Source: Raineyella antarctica (GTDB lineage Bacteria; Actinomycetota; Actinomycetes; Propionibacteriales; Propionibacteriaceae). From it: 64,000 nt of DNA. Under the pieces are notes generated by a model that made no database searches, was not told where the DNA came from, and saw nothing but the letters and a program-made list of their open reading frames with translations. A program made the translations under genes and the position numbers. The stretch lies in NCBI RefSeq assembly GCF_900092135.1, contig NZ_FMYF01000010.1:62001-126000 (forward strand), given 5' to 3'. Below are positions 26,194 through 38,687 of the stretch, piece by piece; the first letter of the stretch is position 1; each line of letters begins with the position of its first letter.

Positions 26194-27861
26194 TCACAGG
26201 TACTGTCCGGTGCCGCCCGAGGACGCCCCACCACCGCGCAACTGGCGCACCGCCACGATCGGCTCGCGGCCGTGCTCGCCCTGGTCCGGCCCGATGATCC
26301 GGGCCCAGTCCGCCGGGTCGGCGGTCGGCAGGTCGGTGTGGTCGGCGAACTGGATCTGGGTGGCGCGCAGCAACTGCTCCGTGGACACCCCGGTCGGGCC
26401 GCCGGCCAGCACCTCTTTGATCGCCAGCTTCTTGGCCCGCGCCACGATCGACTCGATCAGCGCACCGGAGGCCAGGTCGCCGTAGCGGATGGTGGCGGTC
26501 GCCCCGGAGGCGTACGTGATCTCGAAGACCTCGGCGGACGCGTCGGTGGCGTACAGCCGGTCCAGCGCGGCGGCGACCATCACCTCGCGGCTCTCGCCGG
26601 CCCGGATCGGCACCCGATCCGACAGGTAGCGGGTGAAGATGTCCCGGGCGGCCGCCCGGTCGGGCCGGCGGATCCGCACCTTGACGTCGAAGCGCCCCGG
26701 CCGCAGGATCGCCGGGTCGATCATGTCCTCCCGGTTGGACGCGCCGATCACGATCACGTTGGCGAGCTGTTCGACGCCGTCGATCTCGGCCAGCAGCTGC
26801 GGCACGATCGTCGTCTCCACGTCGGAGGACAGTCCGGTGCCTCGGGTCCGGAAGATCGACTCCATCTCGTCGAAGAAGATCACCACCGGCGCGCCGGTGG
26901 TGGCCTTGTCCCGGGCGCGCTGGAAGACCACCCGGATCTGCCGCTCGGACTCCCCGACATACTTGTTCAACAACTGGGGACCCTTGATGTTGAAGAAGTA
27001 CGACCGGCCCTCGGCGCCGCCCTCCCCCGACAGCGAGTGCGCGACGGCCTTGGCGATCATCGTCTTTCCGCAGCCGGGCGGCCCGTACAGCAGGATGCCC
27101 TTGGGCGGAGTGAGGTCGTACGTCCCGAACAGCTCGCGGTGCTTGAACGGCAGCTCGACCGCGTCGCGGATCTGCTCGATCTGCGGACCCAGCCCGCCGA
27201 TGTCCTCGTACGCGACGTCGGGGGTCTCCTCCAGGATCAGGTCGGCCACGTCGGTGGTCGGGACCCGGTCCAGCGCCAGGCCGGCCTTGGTGTCGACCAG
27301 CAGGGCCTGCCCGACCCGCAGGTGCTCGGCGTCGAGGGAGGCGGCCCGGTGCAGCACCTCCTCGCGGTCGGTGCCGGTGGAGACCAGCACGCGTCCGTCG
27401 TCGAGGACCTCCTTGACGACCGCCATCTCGCCGGTGACGGCGATCTCGGCGACGCCGATCACCTGGGGGACGTCGTTCAGCAGCACCTGGGCGCCGACGG
27501 CGATGCCGTCCACCTCGACCGAGGGCGAGACCTGGACGCGCAGCCTGCGCTGGCCGACCACCACGTCGGCGACCTGGCCGCCCGGCAGCCCGACCACCAG
27601 CCCGAAGGTGGACGGCGGGCGGCGCAGCTCCTCGAGCTTCTCCTTCAGCGAGACCAGTTGGTCACGGGTCTGGCCGAGCAGGTCGGTCAGCTTCTTGTTC
27701 TGCTCGACCAGTCCGCGGCCCTCGGTGCGCAGCGTGGTGACGCGGCGGTCCGCGGTGGTCCGTTCCTGGTTGAGCCGGCGGTTCTGCTCGGTCGCGGTCT
27801 GCAGCTCGTCGCGGAGCCGGTAGACCTCGGCCCGCAGCTGCTCGGGGTTCGGCTCACTCAT
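26194..27861 (-). CDS. arc: ARC/Mpa proteasome-associated AAA ATPase
   Basis: A 555-residue hexameric unfoldase that captures pupylated proteins through its coiled coil and feeds them to the 20S core. Residues 5-75 form the coiled coil, followed by tandem OB domains and the AAA module with Walker A GPPGCGKT and Walker B VIFFDEMES. The last four residues, GQYL, match the C-terminal motif that docks into the alpha ring. The ATG at 27861 has GGAGG at six bases; an adjacent ATG at 27864 is less well spaced. It overlaps the trmI end by 8 bp. Confidence 0.97.
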   Translation of the reverse strand: MSEPNPEQLRAEVYRLRDELQTATEQNRRLNQERTTADRRVTTLRTEGRGLVEQNKKLTDLLGQTRDQLVSLKEKLEELRRPPSTFGLVVGLPGGQVADVVVGQRRLRVQVSPSVEVDGIAVGAQVLLNDVPQVIGVAEIAVTGEMAVVKEVLDDGRVLVSTGTDREEVLHRAASLDAEHLRVGQALLVDTKAGLALDRVPTTDVADLILEETPDVAYEDIGGLGPQIEQIRDAVELPFKHRELFGTYDLTPPKGILLYGPPGCGKTMIAKAVAHSLSGEGGAEGRSYFFNIKGPQLLNKYVGESERQIRVVFQRARDKATTGAPVVIFFDEMESIFRTRGTGLSSDVETTIVPQLLAEIDGVEQLANVIVIGASNREDMIDPAILRPGRFDVKVRIRRPDRAAARDIFTRYLSDRVPIRAGESREVMVAAALDRLYATDASAEVFEITYASGATATIRYGDLASGALIESIVARAKKLAIKEVLAGGPTGVSTEQLLRATQIQFADHTDLPTADPADWARIIGPDQGEHGREPIVAVRQLRGGGASSGGTGQYL

Positions 27862-28777
27862 CATCGTCCTCCTCGACCGGGAGCCCGGGGGGCAGCGGGC
27901 CGGTGTAGTCGGGTCCGTACGCCCCGGGGGCGGGGCGCCGCTTGCGCATCGGCGCGACGACGCCGTGGGCCATCCGCCGGGCGATGACCAGGAAGCCGGT
28001 GTGGCCCGAGGTCTGGTGGCCGGGCCGGATCGCCAGGCCCTCGGCGTGCCAGCTACGGATCGTGGTCTCGGTCGCCCGCGGCTCGGTGTAGCAGCGCGTC
28101 GCACGCAAGGTGTCCATCACCCTACCCATCTGGGTGGTGGTGGCGACATAGCAGCACAGCATGCCGCCGCCGACCAGCCGCTGGGTCACCGCGTCGATGC
28201 AGTCCCAGGGGGCCAGCATGTCCAGCACCACCCGGTCGACCTCGTCGTCGGTGATCACCTCGGCCAGGTCACCGTGGTGCAGTGTCCAGTTCTCCGGCGG
28301 GGTGTCGAAGAACGCGGTGACGTTGCGCTCGGCGACCGCCGCGAACTCGGGGCGCCGCTCGTAGGAGTGCACCACCCCGTCGGGACCGACCGCCCGCAGC
28401 AGCGAGAGCGTCAGGGCACCCGAGCCCACACCGGCCTCCAGCACCCGCGCCCCGGGGAACACGTCGGTGAACATCGTGATCATCGCGGCGTCCTTGGGGT
28501 AGATCACCGCCGCGCCCCGCTTCATCGACACCGTGAACTCCTCCAGCAGCGGCCGGAAGCACACGTACGTCTGGCCCAGGCTGGACTCCACCGTCACCCC
28601 GTCGGGGCCGCCGATCAGGTCGTCGTGGCGGATCTCGCCGCGGGAGGTGAAGAAGGCGCCGCCCGGGGCCAGCATGATCGAGTGCCGCCGCCCCTTCACG
28701 TCGAAGAGGTTCACCCGTTCCCCTACCTGCAGGGGGCCGAGTCGTACGCCCGACCGGTGCGGGTCGTTGCCTGTCAT
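27854..28777 (-). CDS. trmI: tRNA (adenine-N1-)-methyltransferase TrmI
   Basis: A 307-residue SAM-dependent enzyme that makes m1A58 in the T-loop of tRNA. The N-terminal beta domain starts at GPLQVGERV. The Rossmann SAM motif VLEAGVGSGALT and the catalytic-loop VLDMLAPWD are clear. The C-terminus is an acidic tail (EEDDDE) whose coding overlaps the arc start. This trmI-arc order is conserved in actinobacteria. Confidence 0.95.
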   Translation of the reverse strand: MTGNDPHRSGVRLGPLQVGERVNLFDVKGRRHSIMLAPGGAFFTSRGEIRHDDLIGGPDGVTVESSLGQTYVCFRPLLEEFTVSMKRGAAVIYPKDAAMITMFTDVFPGARVLEAGVGSGALTLSLLRAVGPDGVVHSYERRPEFAAVAERNVTAFFDTPPENWTLHHGDLAEVITDDEVDRVVLDMLAPWDCIDAVTQRLVGGGMLCCYVATTTQMGRVMDTLRATRCYTEPRATETTIRSWHAEGLAIRPGHQTSGHTGFLVIARRMAHGVVAPMRKRRPAPGAYGPDYTGPLPPGLPVEEDDDE

Positions 28778-28793
28778 GGGTCGAGTCCTTTGT

Positions 28794-30314
28794 TCAGGAG
28801 TTCTGGGAGAAGGCGGCCAGGTCCAGCTGCCAGCCGGGCCCGAGCCGACCGAGGTCGACCTGGAACCCGCGGCGGACGAACACGACCTCGTCCTGCTGGC
28901 TCAGCGGGGTGACGTACGCGTCCTCGGCCGCGTACTCCTGGATCGTGGAGGTCGCCGCGGTGCGGGTGGGCTGGTCGCTGGAGGTCAGGCCGCTGGTCAT
29001 CATGGTGGCCACCGCCTTCGCGTGCGGGGCGCCGGTGACCTGGGTGTAGTCCTGCAGCCAGGCCCGCGGGGTCCAGGTCGCGGCCCGGGTGTCGACCAGC
29101 CACAGGTCGATGCCGGGACCGCCCGCCTTCACGGTCACCGTCGCCCCCTTGGTGGCCTCGATCGACCGGGCCAGCGCGGCGGCGAGGTCGGCGCCGTCGG
29201 GCATGGTCGGGTCGTACCCGAGGACCAGCTTGGTCGGCGTGGACGGCGCCTTGGCCGTCGGCCGGCCACCGGCCGGGTAGAGGCCCTCCCGGGAGCCGGT
29301 GATGCCGGTCGGCATGATGCTGGTCAGCGTACGGCGATCCGCGACGGCCGCATTGACGAAGGACCGGAGGGCCGCGTTGCCGGTGAGGGCGGAGCCACGG
29401 TCCCACTCCAGCCGGATCACCCGGGCGTCCTTGGCGACCACCGAGACGTACATCGACTGGTCGCCCTGGACCGTGGCGGTGTGGCGCTGCCGGGTGGTCG
29501 CCGCGGCGTCCAGCCCGCGCCAGGCGGCATCGACGTCGCCGGCGGTCATCGCGGTCTCGAGGTCGGCCGAGGAGGCGTACTCGCGAAGGACGACGCGGAC
29601 GATGCTCGCCGGGGTACGGCCCTGGTAGCTGGTGTAGCGCGCGAACGTCCAGACGCCCTTGCCCGAGGCCATGTAGCGGTAGGGCCCCGAGCCGGAGGGG
29701 GTCGTCGACGCGTCGGCGACCCGGTCGGCCGGGTAGGCGGACGGGTCGACGATCGAGGCGGCCGGCGAGGCCAGGCCGTAGCCGATGTCGGTGTCCGGGT
29801 AGCGCAGCCGGAACCGCACCGTCTGGGGGTCGGGGGTCTCGATCGAGCTGATCGCGGCCAGTTGCGGGGCGCTCGAGCCGGGCACGTTCAGCCGGCGGGC
29901 CCGCTCGATCGAGTACTTCACATCGGTGGAGGTGACCGGTGCCCCGGAGTGGAACCGAAGACCGTCCAGCAGGGTGCAGGTGTAGATCGTGTCCTGCTCG
30001 AAGATGCAGTCGCGGGCGGCATCGGGCTTCAGCACGTCGTCGCCGGCCTGGGTGGTCATCAGCCGCTGGAAGACCGAGAACGCGACCGCCTGCGACGCCC
30101 CGGTCGTCATGGCCGCCGGATCGACGGTCGTGATCGCGTCGGTGGTGCCGACGGTGAAGTCCCGGTCCGGCCGTGGGGTCGGGGTGGGCGAGGGGCTGCC
30201 GGCCGCCTGCTGGCCACCGGGCACGGCCGGGGCCGGCGGGGCCGGCTGGGGCGTGCACCCGGACACCAGCAGGGCGCCGAGCGCCAGCGCCGCCGCGCCG
30301 ACCCGAGCCTTCAT
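28794..30314 (-). CDS. ABC-type peptide/nickel-like solute-binding lipoprotein (orphan)
   Basis: A 506-residue family-5 extracellular solute-binding protein. The lipoprotein signal ends in LLVSGC with Cys20, followed by a Pro/Gly/Ser-rich linker to about residue 50. Family-typical blocks follow, such as TVDPAAMTTGASQAVAFSV, FHSGAPVTSTDVKYSIER and SGPYRYM. No permease or ATPase is adjacent, so it must use components encoded elsewhere or have another role. It overlaps the HAD gene by 4 bp and precedes trmI by 16 bp. The ligand cannot be inferred. Confidence 0.88.
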   Translation of the reverse strand: MKARVGAAALALGALLVSGCTPQPAPPAPAVPGGQQAAGSPSPTPTPRPDRDFTVGTTDAITTVDPAAMTTGASQAVAFSVFQRLMTTQAGDDVLKPDAARDCIFEQDTIYTCTLLDGLRFHSGAPVTSTDVKYSIERARRLNVPGSSAPQLAAISSIETPDPQTVRFRLRYPDTDIGYGLASPAASIVDPSAYPADRVADASTTPSGSGPYRYMASGKGVWTFARYTSYQGRTPASIVRVVLREYASSADLETAMTAGDVDAAWRGLDAAATTRQRHTATVQGDQSMYVSVVAKDARVIRLEWDRGSALTGNAALRSFVNAAVADRRTLTSIMPTGITGSREGLYPAGGRPTAKAPSTPTKLVLGYDPTMPDGADLAAALARSIEATKGATVTVKAGGPGIDLWLVDTRAATWTPRAWLQDYTQVTGAPHAKAVATMMTSGLTSSDQPTRTAATSTIQEYAAEDAYVTPLSQQDEVVFVRRGFQVDLGRLGPGWQLDLAAFSQNS

Positions 30315-31022
30315 ACCCGTGCGTCCGTGGTCGCGGCCCCCCGCAGCGCGTACAGCGACGCCGGGGTGATGCCCTCGAGGGTACGGATCACGGTGCGTCG
30401 CGGCATCACCGGCAGCGGCACCAGGTTCGGGATGCCGACCACCCAGGCACCGGCGGCCTGGCCGGCGCGGGTGCCGGTCGGCGAGTCCTCCAGCACGATG
30501 CAGTCCCTCGCGTCCACCCCGAGCGCCGCGGCCGCCTGCAGGTACGGGTCGGGGGCCGGCTTGCCGGCGGTCACCTCGTTGCCCGGCACGATGACCTGGA
30601 AGGTGTCCTCGGGCAGGTGCTCCAGCACCGCCTCCAGCACCGGCCGCCACGAGGCGGACACCAGTGCGCAGGGCATGCCGTCGGCGCGCAGGCCGGCCAG
30701 CAGGTCCAGGGCCCCGGGGCGCCAGTTGATCTCGGGCAGGGCCCGGATCCTGGCGGTCACCCGGTCGACCATCCAGTGCACCACCCATTCGGCGGTCACG
30801 TCGTCGCGGCCGGAGACGGTCAGCATGTACCGGGCCGAGTCCAGCAGGTCGGAGCCGATCAGCTTCTCGGCGTGCTCGTCGTTCCACTCACCGCCGAGCA
30901 GCTCCATCATCTCGTACTCCGACCCGATCCAGATCGGTTCGGTGTCGGCGACGGTCCCGTCGAAGTCCCACAGGCACGCCGCCGGGCGGTGGTCGGAGCG
31001 CAGGTCGTCAGCGAGCATGTCG

Positions 31023-31033
<11 letters not shown>
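30311..31033 (-). CDS. HAD-superfamily phosphatase
   Basis: A 240-residue haloacid-dehalogenase-type hydrolase. Motif I is LWDFDGTVADTE, followed by a helical cap (EYEMMELLGGEW...), motif II in ALVSASWRP, a Lys in TAGKPAPDPY and motif III in VLEDSPTG. It resembles beta-phosphoglucomutase/phosphatase subfamily proteins commonly found after metH in actinobacteria. The ATG at 31033 overlaps the metH stop, so translation is coupled. The substrate is unknown. Confidence 0.9.
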
Positions 31034-34517
<3,484 letters not shown>

Positions 34518-34563
34518 AAGCCAACACTCTACGTGTTACTCCCAGAGCGGTACCCTCCCTCTC

Positions 34564-35406
34564 ATGACGCCAGTCCCCACCGAACCCCTCCGCACCGCCC
34601 CCGTCGCCGTCGTGGCGTTCGGCGGCTGGGGCGATGCCGGTGACGCTGCGAGCGCGGTCGCCGACCACCTGATGCAGAGCTATCCGTCGGAGGACCTGCA
34701 GGACCTCGACTCCGAGGACTACTTCGACTACCAGGCCACCCGTCCGCAGAGCGCGATCGTCGATGACACCGGCACCCGCGAGGTCATATGGCCGGCGATC
34801 AGCATCGGCGTCGCCCACCTCCCGCAGGCGGACGTGCTCGTGGTCACCGGCCCCGAGCCGAACCTCCGCTGGCAGACCCTCAGCCGCCTCGTCGTCGAGG
34901 CCCTGCAGGAGGCCGGCGTGGAGCGGGTCGTCGTCCTCGGCTCGATGCTGGCCAACACCCCGCACTCGCGGCCCCTGCCGGTCTCCGGCTCGCCGCTCTC
35001 GGCCGAGGAGGCCCGCCGGCTGGGGGTCGAGGTCTCCGACTACGAGGGTCCGACCGGGATCACCGGGGTGGTCACGCACGCGCTGGTGGGTGCCGGGATC
35101 CGCACCACAGCGCTGTGGGTGGCCGTGCCGCACTACGTCTCCGAGTCCCCGCAGCCGAAGGCGTCACTGGCACTGGCCCGCCGACTCGAGGCGCTGCTCG
35201 ACATCCGTGCCGACTGGAGCACCTTCGTGGCCGACGCGACCGCATGGGAGCGCGGGGTCGACGAGCTCGTCAGTGCCGACGAGGACATCGCCCAGTACGT
35301 GGCGATGCTCGAATCCGAGAAGGACGCCACCGAGGAGCCCGAGGCCAGCGGCGACGCGATCGCGGCCGAGTTCGAACGTTTCCTACGACGAAGGGATGAC
35401 ACGTGA
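34564..35406 (+). CDS. PAC2-family protein
   Basis: A 280-residue protein of the PAC2 (proteasome assembly chaperone 2-like) fold, widespread in actinobacteria near metH and the proteasome genes. The core reads VAFGGWGDAGDAAS, a strand-rich middle with VLVVTGPEPNLRW, GVERVVVLGSMLANTPHSRP, and YEGPTGITGVVTHALVGAGI with YVSESPQPKASLAL. The ATG at 34564 is the natural start. It ends in a GTGA overlap with the FUSC-type gene. Eukaryotic PAC2 helps build the 20S core, but the bacterial role is unproven. Confidence 0.88.
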   Translation: MTPVPTEPLRTAPVAVVAFGGWGDAGDAASAVADHLMQSYPSEDLQDLDSEDYFDYQATRPQSAIVDDTGTREVIWPAISIGVAHLPQADVLVVTGPEPNLRWQTLSRLVVEALQEAGVERVVVLGSMLANTPHSRPLPVSGSPLSAEEARRLGVEVSDYEGPTGITGVVTHALVGAGIRTTALWVAVPHYVSESPQPKASLALARRLEALLDIRADWSTFVADATAWERGVDELVSADEDIAQYVAMLESEKDATEEPEASGDAIAAEFERFLRRRDDT

Positions 35407-36494
35407 GGGATGGGTTGGTCAGGCGGGTCGTCAGCGGACCGGTGAAGGGACTGCTCGACGTCGGCCCGCACGACCGGGCCCACGTGCCCGCCATCCGGGC
35501 CGGCGGCTCGATCTCCCTCCCCCTCCTGTTCGTCTGGTTCATCGGCCACCCCGAGCTGGCCCCGTTCGTCGCCTTCGGCGCGATGACGGGCATCTACGGG
35601 CGCAACGTGTCACGGCGGCACCGGGCAGCCATGCAGTCCCAGGCCGCGGTGTCCCTGGTGGTCGCGGTGGTCCTCGGCACGATCATCTCCCTCTACCCCG
35701 AGCGCGACTGGCTGCTGGTGGTCGCCGGGGCGACGTTCGCGGCGGTCGTCTCGGTCGCCGCCCACCTTCTGGCGTGGCGACCGCCGGGCCCGCTGTTCCA
35801 GCTCTTCGGCCTCGCCGTCTGCGCCAACACCGCCGGCAGCACCTGGCACACCGTCGGCATCGCCTTCCTGGTGTCCTCGGCCTCGGCGCTGTTCGCCATC
35901 CTGTTCAGCCTGATCGGCCGCCGGGAGACCAACCCCCGGCCCGCCCCCGGGCTACCCGGGCCACGGCAGGCCTGGGACCACTTCCGTTCGGATGCGACCA
36001 TGCGCCACATCGTCCGGATGGGCGGCGCGACCCTGGTCACCGGCGCCCTCACCACCCTGATGGGCATCGGGCACCCGTACTGGGGCATGGTCGCCGCCGC
36101 CGCGCCCTTGGCCGCCCCGACGACGGGACGCCAGGTACAGCGTGGCCTGCACCGCATCATCGGTACCCTGGGCGGCCTGGTGATCGCTGCCCTCTGCCTG
36201 CTGTTCCTGCCCCAGGGACTGCCGATCATCATCGCCATCATCATCTTCCAGGCCGGCGCGGAGCTGTTCGTCATCCGCAACTACACCCTCGGCCTGCTGT
36301 CCATCACCCCGCTCGCCCTGCTGATGGGGCAACTGGTCCACCCGCAGCCGATCGGGACCGTGCTGTGGGACCGCGGCGTGGAGACCGCCGTCGGCGTCCT
36401 GGTGAGCGTCGCGTTCACCTTCCTCACGCACGCCGACGACGACTCCCCCGAGGCCGACGACGAGGAGTTCCTCGAGGCCGTCTCCCCTCGCTGA
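35403..36494 (+). CDS. FUSC-family inner-membrane protein (paralogue)
   Basis: A 363-residue membrane protein, same family and architecture as the product of 2022-3092. Matching blocks include GHPYWGMVAAAAPL, RGLHRIIGTLGGL, ELFVIRNYTLGLLSITPLALLMGQ and a C-terminal WDRGVETAVG; the tail is strongly acidic. The GTG start overlaps the PAC2 stop by 4 bp, so the two are translationally coupled. It is convergent with thrC (19-bp gap). The substrate is unknown. Confidence 0.8.
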   Translation: MRDGLVRRVVSGPVKGLLDVGPHDRAHVPAIRAGGSISLPLLFVWFIGHPELAPFVAFGAMTGIYGRNVSRRHRAAMQSQAAVSLVVAVVLGTIISLYPERDWLLVVAGATFAAVVSVAAHLLAWRPPGPLFQLFGLAVCANTAGSTWHTVGIAFLVSSASALFAILFSLIGRRETNPRPAPGLPGPRQAWDHFRSDATMRHIVRMGGATLVTGALTTLMGIGHPYWGMVAAAAPLAAPTTGRQVQRGLHRIIGTLGGLVIAALCLLFLPQGLPIIIAIIIFQAGAELFVIRNYTLGLLSITPLALLMGQLVHPQPIGTVLWDRGVETAVGVLVSVAFTFLTHADDDSPEADDEEFLEAVSPR

Positions 36495-36513
36495 GGGGCG
36501 GTCGAGCCGGGCG

Positions 36514-37941
36514 TCAGCCGATGTTGCCGGCGATGTACGCCTTCAGCGCCGCCACGTCGACCGGCAGCTCCACCGTGTGCTGCTCCAGACCCGCGAGGTG
36601 GGCGTACGCCTCCGGGACCTCGGGATCGCGGCCCAGCGCCTCGCGGATGGTCTCGGCGAACTTCACCGGCTGGGCGGTCTCCAGCACAACCATCGGGACG
36701 CCGGGCTCCTGGAGCCGGCGGCCCACGCAGACGGCGTCGGCGGTGTGCGGGTCGATCACGATGCCGCGGTCCTCCCACACCTCGCGGATGGTCCGCAGCC
36801 GGTCGACGTGGGAGCTCTGGTCGGTCTGGAAGCCGTACCATTCCGAGCACTGCGCGAAGACCGGGTCGTCGGACAGGTCGAACTGGCCCAGCCGTACCAG
36901 CTTGGCGGCGAACAGGTCGAGCACCCGCTCCGGGTCGCGGCCGACCAGGTCGAAGACGAACCGCTCGAAGTTGGACGCCTTGGAGATGTCCATCGACGGG
37001 CTGGAGGTCTTGACCGTCTCCTCGGAACTGCGCGGCCGGTAGACGCCGGTGCGGAAGAACTCCTCCAGCACGTTGTTCTCGTTGGTCGCCAGCACCAGGT
37101 GCTTGATCGGCAGGCCCATCTGGCGGGCGATGTGGCCGGCGCAGATGTTGCCGAAGTTGCCGGTCGGCACGGCGAAGGAGACCTGCTCGTCGTTCGACGT
37201 CGTGGCCCGCAGGTAACCGGCCACGTAGTAGACCACCTGGGCGACCAGGCGCGCCCAGTTGATCGAGTTGACCGAGCCGATGTGCGCGTCGCGCTTGAAG
37301 TCGGCGTCGGCCGAGACGGCCTTGACCAGGTCCTGGCAGTCGTCGAAGACGCCCTCCACGACGATGTTGTGGATGTTCTCGTCGTCCAGGGTGTACATCT
37401 GGGCGCGCTGGAAGTCGCTCATCCGCCCCTTGGGGGACAGCATGAAGACCCGGATACCGGCCCGTCCACGCATCGCGTACTCGGCCGCCGAGCCGGTGTC
37501 GCCACTGGTGGCGCCGAGCACGTTGAGCTCCTGGCCGCGCCGGCCCAGCTCGTACTCGAACAGGGCACCGAGCAGCTGCATCGCCATGTCCTTGAACGCC
37601 AGCGTCGGGCCGTGCGAGAGGCCCTCCAGCAGCATCTCGTCACCGAGCGGGGTGAGCGAGACGATCTCGTCCTTGCCGTACACCTCGGCGGTGTACGTAC
37701 GGTCGCAGATGGCGCGCAGGTCCTCGGCCGGGATGTCGTCGATGAACAGGCGCAGCACCTCGTACGCCAGTCCCGGGTAGCCCTGCTCGGCCAGGACCGT
37801 ACGCCACTGCCCCAGCATCTCCGGGGTGAGGTGCGGGTACTCCTCGGGGAGGTAGAGCCCGCCGTCGGGGGCCAGGCCCTCGAGCAGGATGTCGGAGAAG
37901 CTGCGCGGCTCGGCGCCGCCGCGGGTGGAGATGTAGCGCAT
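36514..37941 (-). CDS. thrC: Threonine synthase
   Basis: A 475-residue PLP enzyme converting O-phosphohomoserine to threonine. It has the long type of N-terminus (MRYISTRGGAEPRSFSDILLEGLAPDGGLYLP), the PLP lysine in TLAFKDMAMQ, GATSGDTGSAAEYA for the phosphate, and SNFERFVFD later on. Length and motifs match the long (yeast/E. coli-like) class. It is followed on the other strand by FUSC and preceded by rpe (26-bp gap), so it may be cotranscribed with rpe. Confidence 0.97.
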   Translation of the reverse strand: MRYISTRGGAEPRSFSDILLEGLAPDGGLYLPEEYPHLTPEMLGQWRTVLAEQGYPGLAYEVLRLFIDDIPAEDLRAICDRTYTAEVYGKDEIVSLTPLGDEMLLEGLSHGPTLAFKDMAMQLLGALFEYELGRRGQELNVLGATSGDTGSAAEYAMRGRAGIRVFMLSPKGRMSDFQRAQMYTLDDENIHNIVVEGVFDDCQDLVKAVSADADFKRDAHIGSVNSINWARLVAQVVYYVAGYLRATTSNDEQVSFAVPTGNFGNICAGHIARQMGLPIKHLVLATNENNVLEEFFRTGVYRPRSSEETVKTSSPSMDISKASNFERFVFDLVGRDPERVLDLFAAKLVRLGQFDLSDDPVFAQCSEWYGFQTDQSSHVDRLRTIREVWEDRGIVIDPHTADAVCVGRRLQEPGVPMVVLETAQPVKFAETIREALGRDPEVPEAYAHLAGLEQHTVELPVDVAALKAYIAGNIG

Positions 37942-37967
37942 GTGGTCCTCTGGCGTCCGGTACAGGG

Positions 37968-38645
37968 TCAGTGGGCGTGGTTCTGGTGGAGCTCGGCGTC
38001 CCCGTGCTCGCGCAGGGCGCGGATCATCGCGTCCGGGTCGTCGGCGCCGTAGACGGCCGAACCGGCGACGAAGACGTCCGCACCGGCCGCGATCGCGATG
38101 TCGATGGTGCGCTCGGAGATCCCGCCGTCGACCTGGAGCGCGATCTCCAGGCCGGTGCCCCTGATCAGCTCACGGGTGCGCCGGACCTTCGGCATCATGA
38201 TGTCCAAGAACGACTGGCCGCCGAAGCCGGGCTCGACGGTCATGATCAGGATCTTGTCGAACTCGCCCAGCAGGTCGGCGTACGGCTCGATCGGGGTGGC
38301 CGGCTTGATGCCGAGGGCCGCCTTGCAGCCCATGCTGCGCAACTCGCGGGCCAGCCGCACCGGGGCCGCCGCGGCCTCGACGTGGAAGCTGACCGACTCG
38401 GCGCCGGCCTCGGCGTACTCGGGCGCCCAGCGGTCCGGGTCGGTGATCATCAGGTGGATGTCCAGCTCGTGCGTGGTCCGCTTGCGGATCGCCTCCACGA
38501 CCGGCAGCCCGATCGTCAGGTTGGGCACGAAGTGATTGTCCATCACGTCGATATGGATGGCGTCGGCACTGGGCACCGCCGCGATGTCGCGGTCGAGATT
38601 GGTGAAGTCGGCCGACAGGATGCTCGGAGTGATCTGGATTCCCAC
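37968..38645 (-). CDS. rpe: Ribulose-phosphate 3-epimerase
   Basis: A 225-residue TIM-barrel enzyme of the pentose phosphate pathway. Metal ligands fit His31 and Asp33 ([12 protein letters not shown]), His64 (DIHLM) and the Asp of LQVDGGI; the phosphate loops GFGGQSF and AGSAVYG are intact. It is divergent from priA (42-bp gap), close to rsmB-fmt-priA, its usual actinobacterial neighbours, but on the opposite strand. Confidence 0.97.
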   Translation of the reverse strand: MGIQITPSILSADFTNLDRDIAAVPSADAIHIDVMDNHFVPNLTIGLPVVEAIRKRTTHELDIHLMITDPDRWAPEYAEAGAESVSFHVEAAAAPVRLARELRSMGCKAALGIKPATPIEPYADLLGEFDKILIMTVEPGFGGQSFLDIMMPKVRRTRELIRGTGLEIALQVDGGISERTIDIAIAAGADVFVAGSAVYGADDPDAMIRALREHGDAELHQNHAH

Positions 38646-38687
38646 GCGGCAGAGTCTACTGTCAGCGGCTCATCCTACGATCGGGGC

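Noticed and set aside
34518-34563. A cobalamin riboswitch before metH
   Set aside because: Only 46 bp separate metH from the divergent gene, too short for that RNA element, and no B12-box sequence is visible.
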